NCBI GenBank assembly: GCA_028707085.1
Contig: JAQTUW010000019.1
Span: 1 to 61,522 of the forward strand
Length of the DNA stretch: 61,522 nt
Source: Methylococcales bacterium
GTDB lineage: Bacteria > Pseudomonadota > Gammaproteobacteria > Methylococcales > Methylomonadaceae
Direction: 5' to 3'
In this document: in pieces, positions 28,570 through 37,429 of the stretch
How positions within the stretch are numbered: position 1 is the stretch's first letter
How the letters are laid out: every line of letters begins with the position of its first letter
The notes under the pieces: model-generated
Told to the model about the DNA's origin: nothing
The model's database searches: none
Seen by the model: only the letters and a program-made list of their open reading frames with translations
Made by a program: the position numbers and the translations under genes

Positions 28570-29451
28570 ATGGAATTGATCCATTTTCGTATTCTGCTGG
28601 CGCTTAAACGTCTCGGCACTTTAAACGCCGCCGCAGAGTCGCTGCATTTAACGCAGTCGGCCTTATCGCATCAGATGAAAAATCTGGAGCAACGCCTGGG
28701 CATTGTTCTTTGGCGCAAACAGGGCCGCACCCTGGTGCTGACCCAGGCGGGAAAATATCTGTCCGAGGTAGGCGAATCCGTGATCGCCACTGTGGATTCC
28801 GCCGCGCAACATCTGGCGCTACTGGCCGTCGGCAAGACCGGCAAGCTGACTATAGGCATAGACTGTCATGCCTGTTACGAATGGTTTCGCAACATCCTGC
28901 AACCTTATCTTAGAGCCTGGCCGGACTTGGCCATCGAAGTCACCTCGAGATACCGTTTCAATTCCTTCGAAGCCATTCAGCAGTATAAGCTGGATACCGT
29001 GCTGACCTCCGATCCGGTTGACAACGGTATACTCAACTATCAGGCTTTATTCGATTTCGAACTGGTATTGATAGTCGCCGGACAGCATCCCCTGGCTGGT
29101 CTGGGCTTTATCGACCCGGGCGATTTGCGCCAGGAGACCGTGCTGACCTATCCGGTGGAGCGTGAGCGGCTGGACATGTTCAGAAAAGTCCTGCAACCTG
29201 CCGGCATCGAGCCGCAAGCGCACATTAGCGTCGAGGAAACCGACATCATGCTGCAATTGGCCGCCGCCGGTCGTGGCGTCTGTCTGCTCCCGGAATGGCT
29301 ACTGGCGGACAAAACCCGTAAATTCGGCCTCACCAGCCTGCGATTCAGGGAATTGCCGCTAACGAAAACCATGTATCTGGCTACCCGACACGAAGATGCC
29401 GATCTGGAATACATACAATGGCTGATTCAGCATGCCCGAACAGGCTTATAA
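28570..29451 (+). CDS. metR: LysR-family regulator MetR
   Basis: MetR activates metE and other methionine genes with homocysteine as co-inducer. The 293-residue product has the LysR winged HTH (residues 1-60, ILLALKRLGTLNAAAESLHLTQSALSHQMKNLEQRLG) and an effector domain (about 92-290). Divergence from metE and the MetR-like boxes between them support the assignment beyond the LysR family level. It ends about 60 bases before the nrdA promoter. Confidence 0.9.
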   Translation: MELIHFRILLALKRLGTLNAAAESLHLTQSALSHQMKNLEQRLGIVLWRKQGRTLVLTQAGKYLSEVGESVIATVDSAAQHLALLAVGKTGKLTIGIDCHACYEWFRNILQPYLRAWPDLAIEVTSRYRFNSFEAIQQYKLDTVLTSDPVDNGILNYQALFDFELVLIVAGQHPLAGLGFIDPGDLRQETVLTYPVERERLDMFRKVLQPAGIEPQAHISVEETDIMLQLAAAGRGVCLLPEWLLADKTRKFGLTSLRFRELPLTKTMYLATRHEDADLEYIQWLIQHARTGL

Positions 29452-29459
29452 GTATTTAT

Positions 29460-29475
29460 AGACTACATATAGTGT
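29460..29475. promoter_or_regulatory. Candidate NrdR box upstream of nrdA
   Basis: AGACTACATATAGTGT matches the NrdR consensus acaCwAtATaTwgtgt at about 14 of 16 positions. A weaker second site, centred 32 bases downstream (29492-29507, core ATATAG), fits the usual paired spacing. NrdR represses ribonucleotide reductase genes in response to nucleotide pools. The boxes lie just upstream of the -35 element. Confidence 0.4.
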
Positions 29476-29513
29476 CTATATTGGCTTTATAGTGGCGCAT
29501 ATAGATTTTTGGC

Positions 29514-29542
29514 TTGACAAGCCATCGCTCTCCGCCTAGACT
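29514..29542 (+). promoter_or_regulatory. Sigma-70 type promoter of nrdAB
   Basis: A perfect -35 TTGACA (29514-29519) is followed by 17 bases and a -10 TAGACT (29537-29542). Transcription would start near 29549, so the transcript would begin immediately before the cobalamin riboswitch. Confidence 0.65.
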
Positions 29543-29551
29543 GCCTGCCGA

Positions 29552-29740
29552 GATGGTTCCCCCCAAAAGGGATTAAAAGGGAATCCGGTCTTCAATTCAG
29601 GACGCTATTTGCTCCGGATTGACGGTAGCCGGAGCTGCCCCCGCAACTGTACTCGGCGAGTTTTTAGCCACACATGCCACTGGATATTTATCCGGGAAGG
29701 CGGACTAAAGACAGCGACCCGAAAGCCAGGAGACCTGCCC
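29552..29740 (+). ncRNA. Cobalamin (AdoCbl) riboswitch upstream of nrdAB
   Basis: All the conserved blocks of the cobalamin riboswitch are present in order: GGTTCCCC...AAAAGGGAATCCGGT (29555-29589), GCCGGAGCTGCCCCCGCAACTGTA (29628-29651), the B12-box GCCACTGG (29676-29683), CGGGAAGGC (29693-29701) and GACCCGAAAGCCAGGAGACCTGCC (29716-29739). It faces nrdA, 148 bases before its start codon. Downstream, CGCTCCGG (29802-29809) can pair with CCGGAGCG at 29758-29765, and GCTCCGGC (29803-29810) can pair with GCCGGAGC at 29628-29635 in the core. A 5-base hairpin (29862-29880) covers the nrdA ribosome-binding site. Control is therefore probably translational, with nrdAB off when B12 is plentiful. Confidence 0.95.
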
Positions 29741-29888
29741 TCGCAATTTTTGTCAATCCGGAGCGGGGCGCTTCCGAAGACGATGATAAGCTCACGATCC
29801 TCGCTCCGGCTGCTACCGAACCAGAGCGCGCTCGTATCGGCTGCGCGTCTTTCGCTACTCGCCACGCCCAAACTTCGTGGAGAATAGC

Positions 29889-32723
29889 ATGCAACCAGCA
29901 GCAACCCGTTCATTGCGGCAACAACTTGCCGGCGATGCGCTTTTGAATGGCCAGTCGCCTGAAAGCTTCGGCCTTGACCCGGAACGCTATAGCGGTTTGG
30001 AGGTCATTCGCCGTGACAAGGCTATGACGCCGTTTCGGGCCGAAAAAATCAGCATAGCCATTAGCAAGGCGTTTTTGGCCGTCGAAGGCCAGCATAGCCG
30101 GACTTCCGCCCGGATCCGCGAGCTTGTGACGCAATTGACCGCAACCGTTGTCGAGGCGCTGAGCCGCCGTCTGCCTGGCGGCGGCGCCGTGCATATCGAG
30201 GACATTCAGGATCAGGTGGAACTGGCGTTGATGCGCTCCGGCGAACACGATGTCGCCCGCGCCTATGTGTTGTACCGGGACAAACGCGCCGCTCAACGCC
30301 ATGCCGATGCGGGCATGCTGTCGCCGGAAAACGCCTCCACCTTGCACATTCTGGATGGCGAACAGCGTAAACCACTGGATACCGCAGGTTTGTCCGGCCT
30401 ATGCCGGGAAGCTTGCGACGGGCTGGCCGATGTCGATGCCGAACAGGTGCTGGCGCAAACCCTGCAAAATCTGTACGACGGCATTCCAATGCCCGCCGTC
30501 CGTCAGGCATTGGTGCTGGCGGCTCGCACCCTGATCGAACGCGAGCCGAATTACAGCAAAGTCGCAGCGCGTCTGCTGCTGGGCAATCTGCGCCTGGAAG
30601 TGTTGGGCGAAAGCGTTACGCAGGTCGCCATGGCCCAACGTTACGCCGAAACCTTTAGCGAATTTATCGCCACCGGCACTGCCGCCGAGTTGCTGGATCC
30701 ACGCATGCAGGCATACGATCTGCCGCGTTTGAGTCGGGAATTGATTGCCGAACGCGACCTGCAATTCGATTATTTGGGGCTGCAAACCCTCTACGACCGG
30801 TATTTTTTGCATGTCGAAGGCCGCCGTATTGAATTGCCGCAGAGCTTCTTCATGCGAGTGGCCATGGGCCTGGCCGTCAACGAAATTGATCGGGAAGCCA
30901 AAGCCATCGAATTTTATCAATTGCTGTCCAGTTTCGACTTTATGTGTTCGACGCCTACGCTCTTCAACAGCGGCTCCCGCCATCCACAACTTTCCTCTTG
31001 CTATCTGACCACAGTCGGCGACGATCTGGACGCTATTTATCAGTCGATCAAGGAAAACGCCTTACTGCAAAAATACGCGGGCGGACTGGGTAACGACTGG
31101 ACGCCGGTAAGAGGATTGGGTAGCCTGATCAAAGGCACCAACGGCCATAGCCAGGGCGTGATTCCATTTCTGAAAGTAGTCAACGACACGGCCGTCGCCG
31201 TTAATCAGGGCGGCAAACGCAAAGGCGCGGTATGCGCCTATCTGGAAAACTGGCATCTGGATTTCGAAGAATTCCTGGAACTGCGAAAAAACACCGGCGA
31301 CGAGCGCCGCCGCACGCACGACATGAACACCGCCGCCTGGGTTTCCGACCTGTTTATGCAGCGCGTCAGTGAAAACGGCGGCTGGACTCTGTTTTCACCG
31401 GTCGATACCCCGGACTTGCACGAAAAATTCGGCCCAGCCTTTAATGCCGCATATCAGGAATATGAGAATCAGGCCGAGCGCGGCGCAATCAAATTGTTTA
31501 AGCGGGTCAGCGCCGTACAATTGTGGCGGAAAATGCTGACCATGCTGTTCGAAACCGGCCACCCCTGGATCACCTTCAAGGACGCCTGTAATCTGCGTTC
31601 GCCGCAACAGCATGTCGGCGTGGTTCACAGCTCCAATCTGTGCACCGAAATCACCCTTAACACTTCCGCCAGCGAAACCGCCGTCTGCAATCTGGGTTCG
31701 GTGAATCTGCCGGCGCATTTGACTAGACAGCAAGGCGAATGGCGGCTCGATACCGACAAGCTGCAACGCACCCTGCGCACAGCCATGCGCATGCTGGACA
31801 ATGTTATCGACATCAACCTTTATGCAACCCCCAAAGCCCGCAACGCCAACGTCAGGCATCGTCCGGTTGGACTGGGGATAATGGGTTTTGCCGATTGTCT
31901 ACAGCGCATGAGTTTGCCATTTGCCTGCGCCGAGGCGATGGATTTTGCTGATCGTTCCATGGAACAAATCTGCTATTACGCCTATTTGACTTCGACTGAA
32001 CTGGCCGAGGAGCGTGGCCGCTATTCCAGTTTTTCCGGCAGTTTGTGGGATCAGGGCGTACTGCCTCTCGACTCCCTTGACCTGCTGGCGGAAGCGCGAG
32101 GCGGCTTGCTGGAAGTCGATCGCCAGGCGCAACTGGACTGGGACAATCTCAGGGCGCGTATCGCCGGAGTCGGGATGCGTAATTCCAATTGCGTGGCGAT
32201 TGCGCCGACCGCGACCATTGCCAACATCGTGGGCGTGTCGGCCTCTATAGAACCCATCTTCCAGAACCTTTATGTAAAATCGAATTTGTCCGGTGAATTC
32301 ACCGTAGTCAACGCCGCGCTGGTTCACGAACTGAAAGCATTGGATTTATGGGACGAAGTGATGGTCGCCGACCTGAAATACTTTGACGGTTCACTGACCG
32401 CCATTGATCGTATTCCCACGGCAATCAAAACCCGATACGCCACGGCATTCGAAATCGAACCGGCATGGCTAATTGAAGCCGCCGCCCGGCGTCAAAAATG
32501 GATAGACCAGTCGCAATCGCTCAATCTATATATGGCGGCGGCGTCCGGCGCAAAACTGGATCAGCTCTATCGACTCGCCTGGCGACGCGGCTTAAAAACG
32601 ACTTATTATTTACGCACATTAGGCGCAACAGCAATGGAAAAAACCGCCGGCCAGGACGAGACCATCAATCAGGCAGGCAAATCCTGTTCAATTCTTGATC
32701 CAGAATGCGAGGCTTGTCAATGA
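29889..32723 (+). CDS. nrdA: Class Ia ribonucleoside-diphosphate reductase, alpha subunit
   Basis: NrdA holds the active site that reduces ribonucleotides to deoxyribonucleotides, using the radical made by NrdB and no B12. The product is 944 residues. An ATP-cone occupies about 35-130 (VIRRDKAMTPFRAEKISIAI). The redox and catalytic cysteines are in SSCYLTTVGDD, HSSNLCTEI and ETAVCNLGSVN, and the C-terminal tail ends CEACQ, a CxxC redox pair. ATG 29889 has GTGGAG seven bases upstream. The frame could be extended four codons to a GTG at 29877, but the ribosome-binding site favours the ATG. The stop overlaps nrdB (ATGA). Confidence 0.96.
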   Translation: MQPAATRSLRQQLAGDALLNGQSPESFGLDPERYSGLEVIRRDKAMTPFRAEKISIAISKAFLAVEGQHSRTSARIRELVTQLTATVVEALSRRLPGGGAVHIEDIQDQVELALMRSGEHDVARAYVLYRDKRAAQRHADAGMLSPENASTLHILDGEQRKPLDTAGLSGLCREACDGLADVDAEQVLAQTLQNLYDGIPMPAVRQALVLAARTLIEREPNYSKVAARLLLGNLRLEVLGESVTQVAMAQRYAETFSEFIATGTAAELLDPRMQAYDLPRLSRELIAERDLQFDYLGLQTLYDRYFLHVEGRRIELPQSFFMRVAMGLAVNEIDREAKAIEFYQLLSSFDFMCSTPTLFNSGSRHPQLSSCYLTTVGDDLDAIYQSIKENALLQKYAGGLGNDWTPVRGLGSLIKGTNGHSQGVIPFLKVVNDTAVAVNQGGKRKGAVCAYLENWHLDFEEFLELRKNTGDERRRTHDMNTAAWVSDLFMQRVSENGGWTLFSPVDTPDLHEKFGPAFNAAYQEYENQAERGAIKLFKRVSAVQLWRKMLTMLFETGHPWITFKDACNLRSPQQHVGVVHSSNLCTEITLNTSASETAVCNLGSVNLPAHLTRQQGEWRLDTDKLQRTLRTAMRMLDNVIDINLYATPKARNANVRHRPVGLGIMGFADCLQRMSLPFACAEAMDFADRSMEQICYYAYLTSTELAEERGRYSSFSGSLWDQGVLPLDSLDLLAEARGGLLEVDRQAQLDWDNLRARIAGVGMRNSNCVAIAPTATIANIVGVSASIEPIFQNLYVKSNLSGEFTVVNAALVHELKALDLWDEVMVADLKYFDGSLTAIDRIPTAIKTRYATAFEIEPAWLIEAAARRQKWIDQSQSLNLYMAAASGAKLDQLYRLAWRRGLKTTYYLRTLGATAMEKTAGQDETINQAGKSCSILDPECEACQ

Positions 32724-33859
32724 ACAAAGCATCCGCTTTCGATGATTGGGATAATGCGCCGCTTATTGCCTCGATTGACACTAAAGAACGGCATTCAGCG
32801 ACTGGCGGGGCGGGTGCGCGACAAAACTCGGCGCTCGAAAAGCTGCAAACCAAACAGCTTGCGGTATATCCCGACCAGAAGCGGGTGGTAAACGGACGCG
32901 CCGACATCAATCAGTTGGCGCCATTCAAATATCCGTGGGCATGGGACTTCTTTCTAAATGCCAACCGCAATCACTGGACGCCGCTGGAAATTCCGATGGC
33001 GCAGGATGTGCATGATTACCAGCACAAACTAAATCCGGCCGAACGCCACGTTTTCGAAAATGTACTGGCTTATCTGACCACTTCGGACATTCTGGCCATG
33101 CGCAATATAGGCCTGGCGGTGATGGAAAAAATGAGCGCACCTGAATTGCAAATTTATCAGGCGCGACAGGTGTATGAAGAAGCGCTGCATACCTGGACTT
33201 ATCAGCACTGTATCGAAACATTGGGCCTGAATCAGCAGGAAATCTACAATCGTTATCGGGTTGTGCCGGAAATTAACGCTAAAATCGCCATGGCCAACCG
33301 CCGCTTGAACGGCGTACTGCAAGCCGGCAGGCTGCTGAGCAACCGCGAGGCGCTGCACGACTTTGCCCTGGCTTATCTGTTTTTTGCCGCCGTGTTCGAG
33401 GGTTGCTGGTTTTACAACGGATTTAGCCCGATCTTTGCATTGCAACGCCGGGGTCTAATGAAGGGGGCGGCAGAGCAGTTGCAATACATCATGCGCGACG
33501 AAGTATTGCATTGCGCGTTCGGCATACGGGTCATACGCCAGTTGTTGCAGGAAGAAAATCTGCAACTGGATCCCCAGGCGCTCAAAATCATGTGGGAAGA
33601 AGCCGAGGCTGTTGAAGCGGCATATGCCGGTTACATTCTGCAGGAATCCATTTTAGGCTATAACGCAGCGTTGCATAGTGCCCAGTTTCGTTTCATCGCC
33701 AATCGCCGGGCTCGGCAACTAGGGTTGAATGAACCGTTTCCCGGAGCCGAAAACGTATTGCCCTGGCTGGACGAGCAAGCCAATTTGCGTAAGGAAAAAA
33801 ACTTTTTTGAAACCAGGGTGACCGAATATCAAACCGGGGGCGGGCTCGCCTGGGAATGA
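32720..33859 (+). CDS. nrdB: Class Ia ribonucleoside-diphosphate reductase, beta subunit
   Basis: NrdB carries the di-iron centre and stable tyrosyl radical that activate NrdA. The 379-residue product keeps the metal ligands and radical tyrosine in EEALHTWTYQH (E, H and Tyr spaced as in class Ia E. coli NrdB), plus the later FEGCWFYNGF and MRDEVLHCAFG (E and H ligands). This is the tyrosyl-radical type, not the Mn/Fe tyrosine-less type. ATG 32720 overlaps the nrdA stop by 4 bases. nrdA and nrdB form one operon downstream of the riboswitch. Confidence 0.95.
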   Translation: MNKASAFDDWDNAPLIASIDTKERHSATGGAGARQNSALEKLQTKQLAVYPDQKRVVNGRADINQLAPFKYPWAWDFFLNANRNHWTPLEIPMAQDVHDYQHKLNPAERHVFENVLAYLTTSDILAMRNIGLAVMEKMSAPELQIYQARQVYEEALHTWTYQHCIETLGLNQQEIYNRYRVVPEINAKIAMANRRLNGVLQAGRLLSNREALHDFALAYLFFAAVFEGCWFYNGFSPIFALQRRGLMKGAAEQLQYIMRDEVLHCAFGIRVIRQLLQEENLQLDPQALKIMWEEAEAVEAAYAGYILQESILGYNAALHSAQFRFIANRRARQLGLNEPFPGAENVLPWLDEQANLRKEKNFFETRVTEYQTGGGLAWE

Positions 33860-33999
33860 GGTGGGGCTTAGGTTTCCAATTAAACCCTATCCGGAAGGGT
33901 TGCAGTCATGTTTGCTTGCGGATCGATGTCCAATACCAACCCGCCTATCCAAACCGGCAAACGCGGTTACCAACACCGCAACCCACGATCCATAGCTGT

Positions 34000-34395
34000 T
34001 TAAACAGGGGCCAGCAGGGCTTTTAACACATCAATCCGGCTGATCATGCCGACCAGTTCACCGTTTTGAAAAACCGGGAAGCTTCTGGTCGGGGTTTCCT
34101 GAAACTGTACGGCGACATCCACCAGACTGGTGCCGGCGTCAATAATAGTGGGTTCCAGGGTCATGAACTCGTTAACCTTGCCGGTCAGGCCCTGGTTATA
34201 GCTGGACGCCACCACTACCCGCATGCCGTCCTTTTCGGAAAAAACCCCGAGCAGTTTGTCGTTTTCATCGACGACCGGCATGCTGGTGATTTTGTGGTCG
34301 AGCAAGGTCTGGATGGCCTGGGAAACTTCCGTGTCGGGCCCGACTTTAACCAGATTGGTGGTCATGTAGTCTGCTGCTGTCATTTTGGTCAACAT
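34000..34395 (-). CDS. Two-CBS-domain protein
   Basis: The 131-residue product is a tandem CBS pair (Bateman module): the first CBS covers about 5-60 (MTTNLVKVGPDTEVSQAIQTLLDHKITSMPVVDENDKLLGVFSEKD), the second about 70-128 (MTLEPTIIDAGTSLVDVAVQFQETPTRSFPVFQNGELVGMISRID). CBS pairs bind adenosine nucleotides and sense energy state. There is no attached enzyme or channel domain, so it probably acts on another protein. It is encoded upstream of nuoN's end on the same strand, about 140 bases past it. Confidence 0.85.
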   Translation of the reverse strand: MLTKMTAADYMTTNLVKVGPDTEVSQAIQTLLDHKITSMPVVDENDKLLGVFSEKDGMRVVVASSYNQGLTGKVNEFMTLEPTIIDAGTSLVDVAVQFQETPTRSFPVFQNGELVGMISRIDVLKALLAPV

Positions 34396-34429
34396 AGTGC
34401 TACCTCGCTTGTTTATTGTTTTTTTGATG

Positions 34430-34454
34430 CCGGAAAGCCCCAGGGCTTTTCCGG
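34430..34454. terminator. Strong hairpin between nuoN end and the CBS gene
   Basis: CCGGAAAGCCC and GGGCTTTTCCGG form an 11-12 base stem with a 2-base loop and one bulge. It lies about 80 bases past the nuoN stop in the direction away from nuoN's 5' end. There is no clear T-run on either strand, so its role (terminator or 5' region of the CBS gene) is unsure. Confidence 0.3.
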
Positions 34455-34534
34455 ACGCGGACTGCTACGGTAATGATAGTATAGAAAACCCTGCGCGGTT
34501 TCCAGTTTTATCATTACCGGCCGGTCACCGCCTA

Positions 34535-35956
34535 TCATCCCTGTAGCAAAGCCATTAAATAATCGGGATAAATACCCAGCCAGACGGTCAGAATGGTCAA
34601 TATCGCCAGCGCAGCATGGGAAAGCCGTTTGCCGGCCGGCCGGCAAACGGGGGGTGCGATGTTTTCCGCGTCCAGGAACATGACCACGATAATGCGCAAA
34701 TAATAATACAGCCCCAGGCCGCTGCCTATAATCAGCGTCAGCAGCAGACCCCATAATTTTGCGTCGGAGCCGGCGACAAAAACGTAAAATTTGCCGATAA
34801 AGCCGGCTGTCGGCGGGATGCCAGCCAGCGACAGCAGCATGACGCTAAAGGCGGCCGCCAGCCAGGGCCGCCGCCAGAACAGGCCCTGATAAATCGCCGG
34901 TTCCGCCGCTTCGGTTTGCGCGGTGGAAAGGATGGCGACCACGCCGAAAGCGCCCAGCGTCGAAATAAAATAGGCGGTCAGATAAAAGCCGGCCGCTTCC
35001 GCCGCCATATTGCCGCCGGCTATGAAAATGATCGTCAGATAGCCGAGATGGGCGATGGACGAATAGGCCAGGATGCGTTTGATATTTTGCTGCTGCAAGG
35101 CCAGCAGATTGCCGGCCAGGATGGTCAGCACCGCGATGGTGGAAAAAACGTTCAGCAACTGGCTATGACCGTAACTGCCGGTGGAAAGGAAATAGCGTAG
35201 TAGTAAAATAAAAACTGCGCCTTTGGAAACCGTGGCGATGAAGGCGGTGACCGGGGCCGGCGCGCCTTGGTAAACATCGGCGGCCCACATGTGGAACGGA
35301 ACCAGCGACAGCTTGAAAGCCATGCCGGCGACGACGAGCATGACGCCGCCCAGAACCATGATATCCGAGTGTTGGCGGCCGGCGATGTAATGGCCGACGC
35401 CTGGAAAATCCAGCACCCCGCAACGGGCGTAGATAAAGGCCATGCCCATCAGTAGAAAGGCTGAAGAGACGCCGGAGAGGATCAGGTATTTGATGGCGGC
35501 TTCCAGGGATTTGTCTTGATCGGATGAATAGGCGATCAGCACGAACAGGGAGATGCTGAGGGTTTCCAGGCCGATAAAAAACGCCGCCAGATGATTGCTG
35601 GCCACCAGCACCAATCCGCCCAGCAAGGCTGTGAGCAGCAACAGCGGCAGTTCTTCGTTTTCGCCGTCGCGCTGTTTGAAATAGTCGTGGCTGAAAGCCA
35701 GGGCCGCCAGGCCGGTGGCGGCCAGCAACGCCATGTAAAACCGGCCGTAGCCGTCCATGACGATCAGCGGCGTCACCTGCACGGCAGCATCGCGCAGGCC
35801 GGTCGCCGCCGTCGCCAGCGCCGCCGCCATGCCCAGGCCGGCAAGCAGGCAGCTCAGGGTAAAATCGCGCCTGACGGTGATGGCCAGCATGGTCAGCAGC
35901 ACGGTCGCGGCGATGATGGCGATAGGCGGCATGGCCGCCAGTTGCTGAAAATCCAT
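34535..35956 (-). CDS. nuoN: NADH-quinone oxidoreductase subunit N
   Basis: NuoN is one of the three antiporter-like proton-pumping subunits of complex I in the inner membrane. The 473-residue product has about 14 hydrophobic segments and the conserved core FKLSLVPFHMWAADVYQGAPAPVTAFIATVSKGAVF with lysines in the helices that form the proton path. It is the last gene of the nuo operon, 3 bases after nuoM, which is the standard order. Confidence 0.95.
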   Translation of the reverse strand: MDFQQLAAMPPIAIIAATVLLTMLAITVRRDFTLSCLLAGLGMAAALATAATGLRDAAVQVTPLIVMDGYGRFYMALLAATGLAALAFSHDYFKQRDGENEELPLLLLTALLGGLVLVASNHLAAFFIGLETLSISLFVLIAYSSDQDKSLEAAIKYLILSGVSSAFLLMGMAFIYARCGVLDFPGVGHYIAGRQHSDIMVLGGVMLVVAGMAFKLSLVPFHMWAADVYQGAPAPVTAFIATVSKGAVFILLLRYFLSTGSYGHSQLLNVFSTIAVLTILAGNLLALQQQNIKRILAYSSIAHLGYLTIIFIAGGNMAAEAAGFYLTAYFISTLGAFGVVAILSTAQTEAAEPAIYQGLFWRRPWLAAAFSVMLLSLAGIPPTAGFIGKFYVFVAGSDAKLWGLLLTLIIGSGLGLYYYLRIIVVMFLDAENIAPPVCRPAGKRLSHAALAILTILTVWLGIYPDYLMALLQG

Positions 35957-35959
35957 GGC

Positions 35960-37429
35960 TTATGTCTCCGGCGGCATGGCTTGCAGGATCCGCAGCAGGG
36001 AGGGCTGGGCCAAGTCCAGCACCGGCTGGGGATGTAGCCCCAGACACAACGTGGCCAGCATCAGTATCGCCAGGGCCAGCAGTTGCCGGCTGCCGAAATC
36101 GGCGCATTGCCGCGCCTCGGATAACGGGCCGTGCAGGGTTTTGCGGACGATGAGCAGCGCATAGGCCGGGGCCAGAATCAGCACCAGGGCCGTTAAAGCC
36201 GTCAAGCCGGCATTGACCTTGAAAGTGCCCAGCAACACCAGGAATTCGCCGATAAAATTGCCCAGTCCGGGCAGGCCGAGCGAGGCGATGGCGAAGAACA
36301 GGGTGATGGCCGACAGCCGTGGCGCCAGCGGCCACAGGCCGCCCATTTTGCCCATTTCCCGGGTATGCAGGCGTTCCTGCAAGGCCCCGGCTATCATGAA
36401 CAACGCCGCGGCGCTGAAGCCATGCGCCAGCATGGTGACGACCGAACCCTGCAAGGCGGCGAGATTCAGCGAAAATATCCCCAGCAGCATGAAACCCATG
36501 TGGCTGATGCTGGTGTAGGCAATCAGCCGCTTCAGATCGGACTGAGCGTAAGCCATCACCGCCCCGTACAGTACGCTGATCGCGCCCAGGGTCATGGCGA
36601 CCGGCGCAAACTGCTGCGCCGCGTCCGGAAACAGCGGCACGGTAAACCGCAGCAGACCGTAAGCGCCGGTTTTGAGCATGACGCCGGCCAGGATCACGCT
36701 GCCGGCGGTGGGGGCCTGGGTATGCGCGTCCGGCAGCCAGGCGTGAAATGGAATGGCCGGCAGCTTGACGCTGAAGGCGACGAAAAAGCCCAGCATCAGC
36801 AGGAAGGCGGTATGCGGGTCAGGCGTGGCGTGCAGCAGATCGAAATAGTCGAAGCTGTAACGGCCGGTATCGGCGTGGTAAATCAGCGCCAGCGCCACGA
36901 TGGCCAGCAGCATCAGCAAGCCGCCGACCTGGGTGAAAATGAAAAATTTGATGGCGGCGCGGATGCTGTCTTCATGCCCCCAGATGCCGATCAGAAAATA
37001 CATCGGCGCCAGCATCAGTTCCCAGCAGAAAAAAAACAAAAATAAATCCATGGCCAAAAACACGCCGACCGCGCCGGCCAGACAGAACAGCAGATTAAAG
37101 TAAAAAAAGCCCTGCCGATGGCGGATTTCGGTTCGGGCGCAGCCGACCGCCACGCAGCCCAGCAACACGGCCAGCGTCACCAGCAAAAGGCTGACGCCGT
37201 CCATCGCCAGATGAAAGCCGATGCCGAAACGCGGTATCCATTGCCATTTCAGATCGGCAATCCACGCAGAGTTGTCGGCGGCCAGCGGATAGAGCATGAA
37301 GAGCAAGACCGCGTCGAAAGCCAGCGCAGTGAGTGCGACCCGGGCGGGCGCGGCCGGATGCAGGCGTTCGCAAAACCAGGCCGCCAGGCCGCCTGCAAAT
37401 AAAATTCCGATCAGCATCGCCAGCATCAT
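35960..37429 (-). CDS. nuoM: NADH-quinone oxidoreductase subunit M
   Basis: NuoM is an antiporter-like membrane subunit of complex I. The 489-residue product has about 14 hydrophobic segments. The core KLPAIPFHAWLPDAHTQAPTAGSVILAGVMLKTGAYGLLRF has the conserved His and Lys, and the discontinuous helix carries AIPFHAW. The stop of nuoL and the start of nuoM overlap by 4 bases, and nuoN follows by 3 bases. Confidence 0.95.
   Translation of the reverse strand: MMLAMLIGILFAGGLAAWFCERLHPAAPARVALTALAFDAVLLFMLYPLAADNSAWIADLKWQWIPRFGIGFHLAMDGVSLLLVTLAVLLGCVAVGCARTEIRHRQGFFYFNLLFCLAGAVGVFLAMDLFLFFFCWELMLAPMYFLIGIWGHEDSIRAAIKFFIFTQVGGLLMLLAIVALALIYHADTGRYSFDYFDLLHATPDPHTAFLLMLGFFVAFSVKLPAIPFHAWLPDAHTQAPTAGSVILAGVMLKTGAYGLLRFTVPLFPDAAQQFAPVAMTLGAISVLYGAVMAYAQSDLKRLIAYTSISHMGFMLLGIFSLNLAALQGSVVTMLAHGFSAAALFMIAGALQERLHTREMGKMGGLWPLAPRLSAITLFFAIASLGLPGLGNFIGEFLVLLGTFKVNAGLTALTALVLILAPAYALLIVRKTLHGPLSEARQCADFGSRQLLALAILMLATLCLGLHPQPVLDLAQPSLLRILQAMPPET

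Noticed and set aside
35163-36335. 390-codon minus-strand frame across nuoN and nuoM
   Set aside because: Runs out of frame through two clear complex I genes; the Arg, His and Gly-rich composition is that of a shadow frame.
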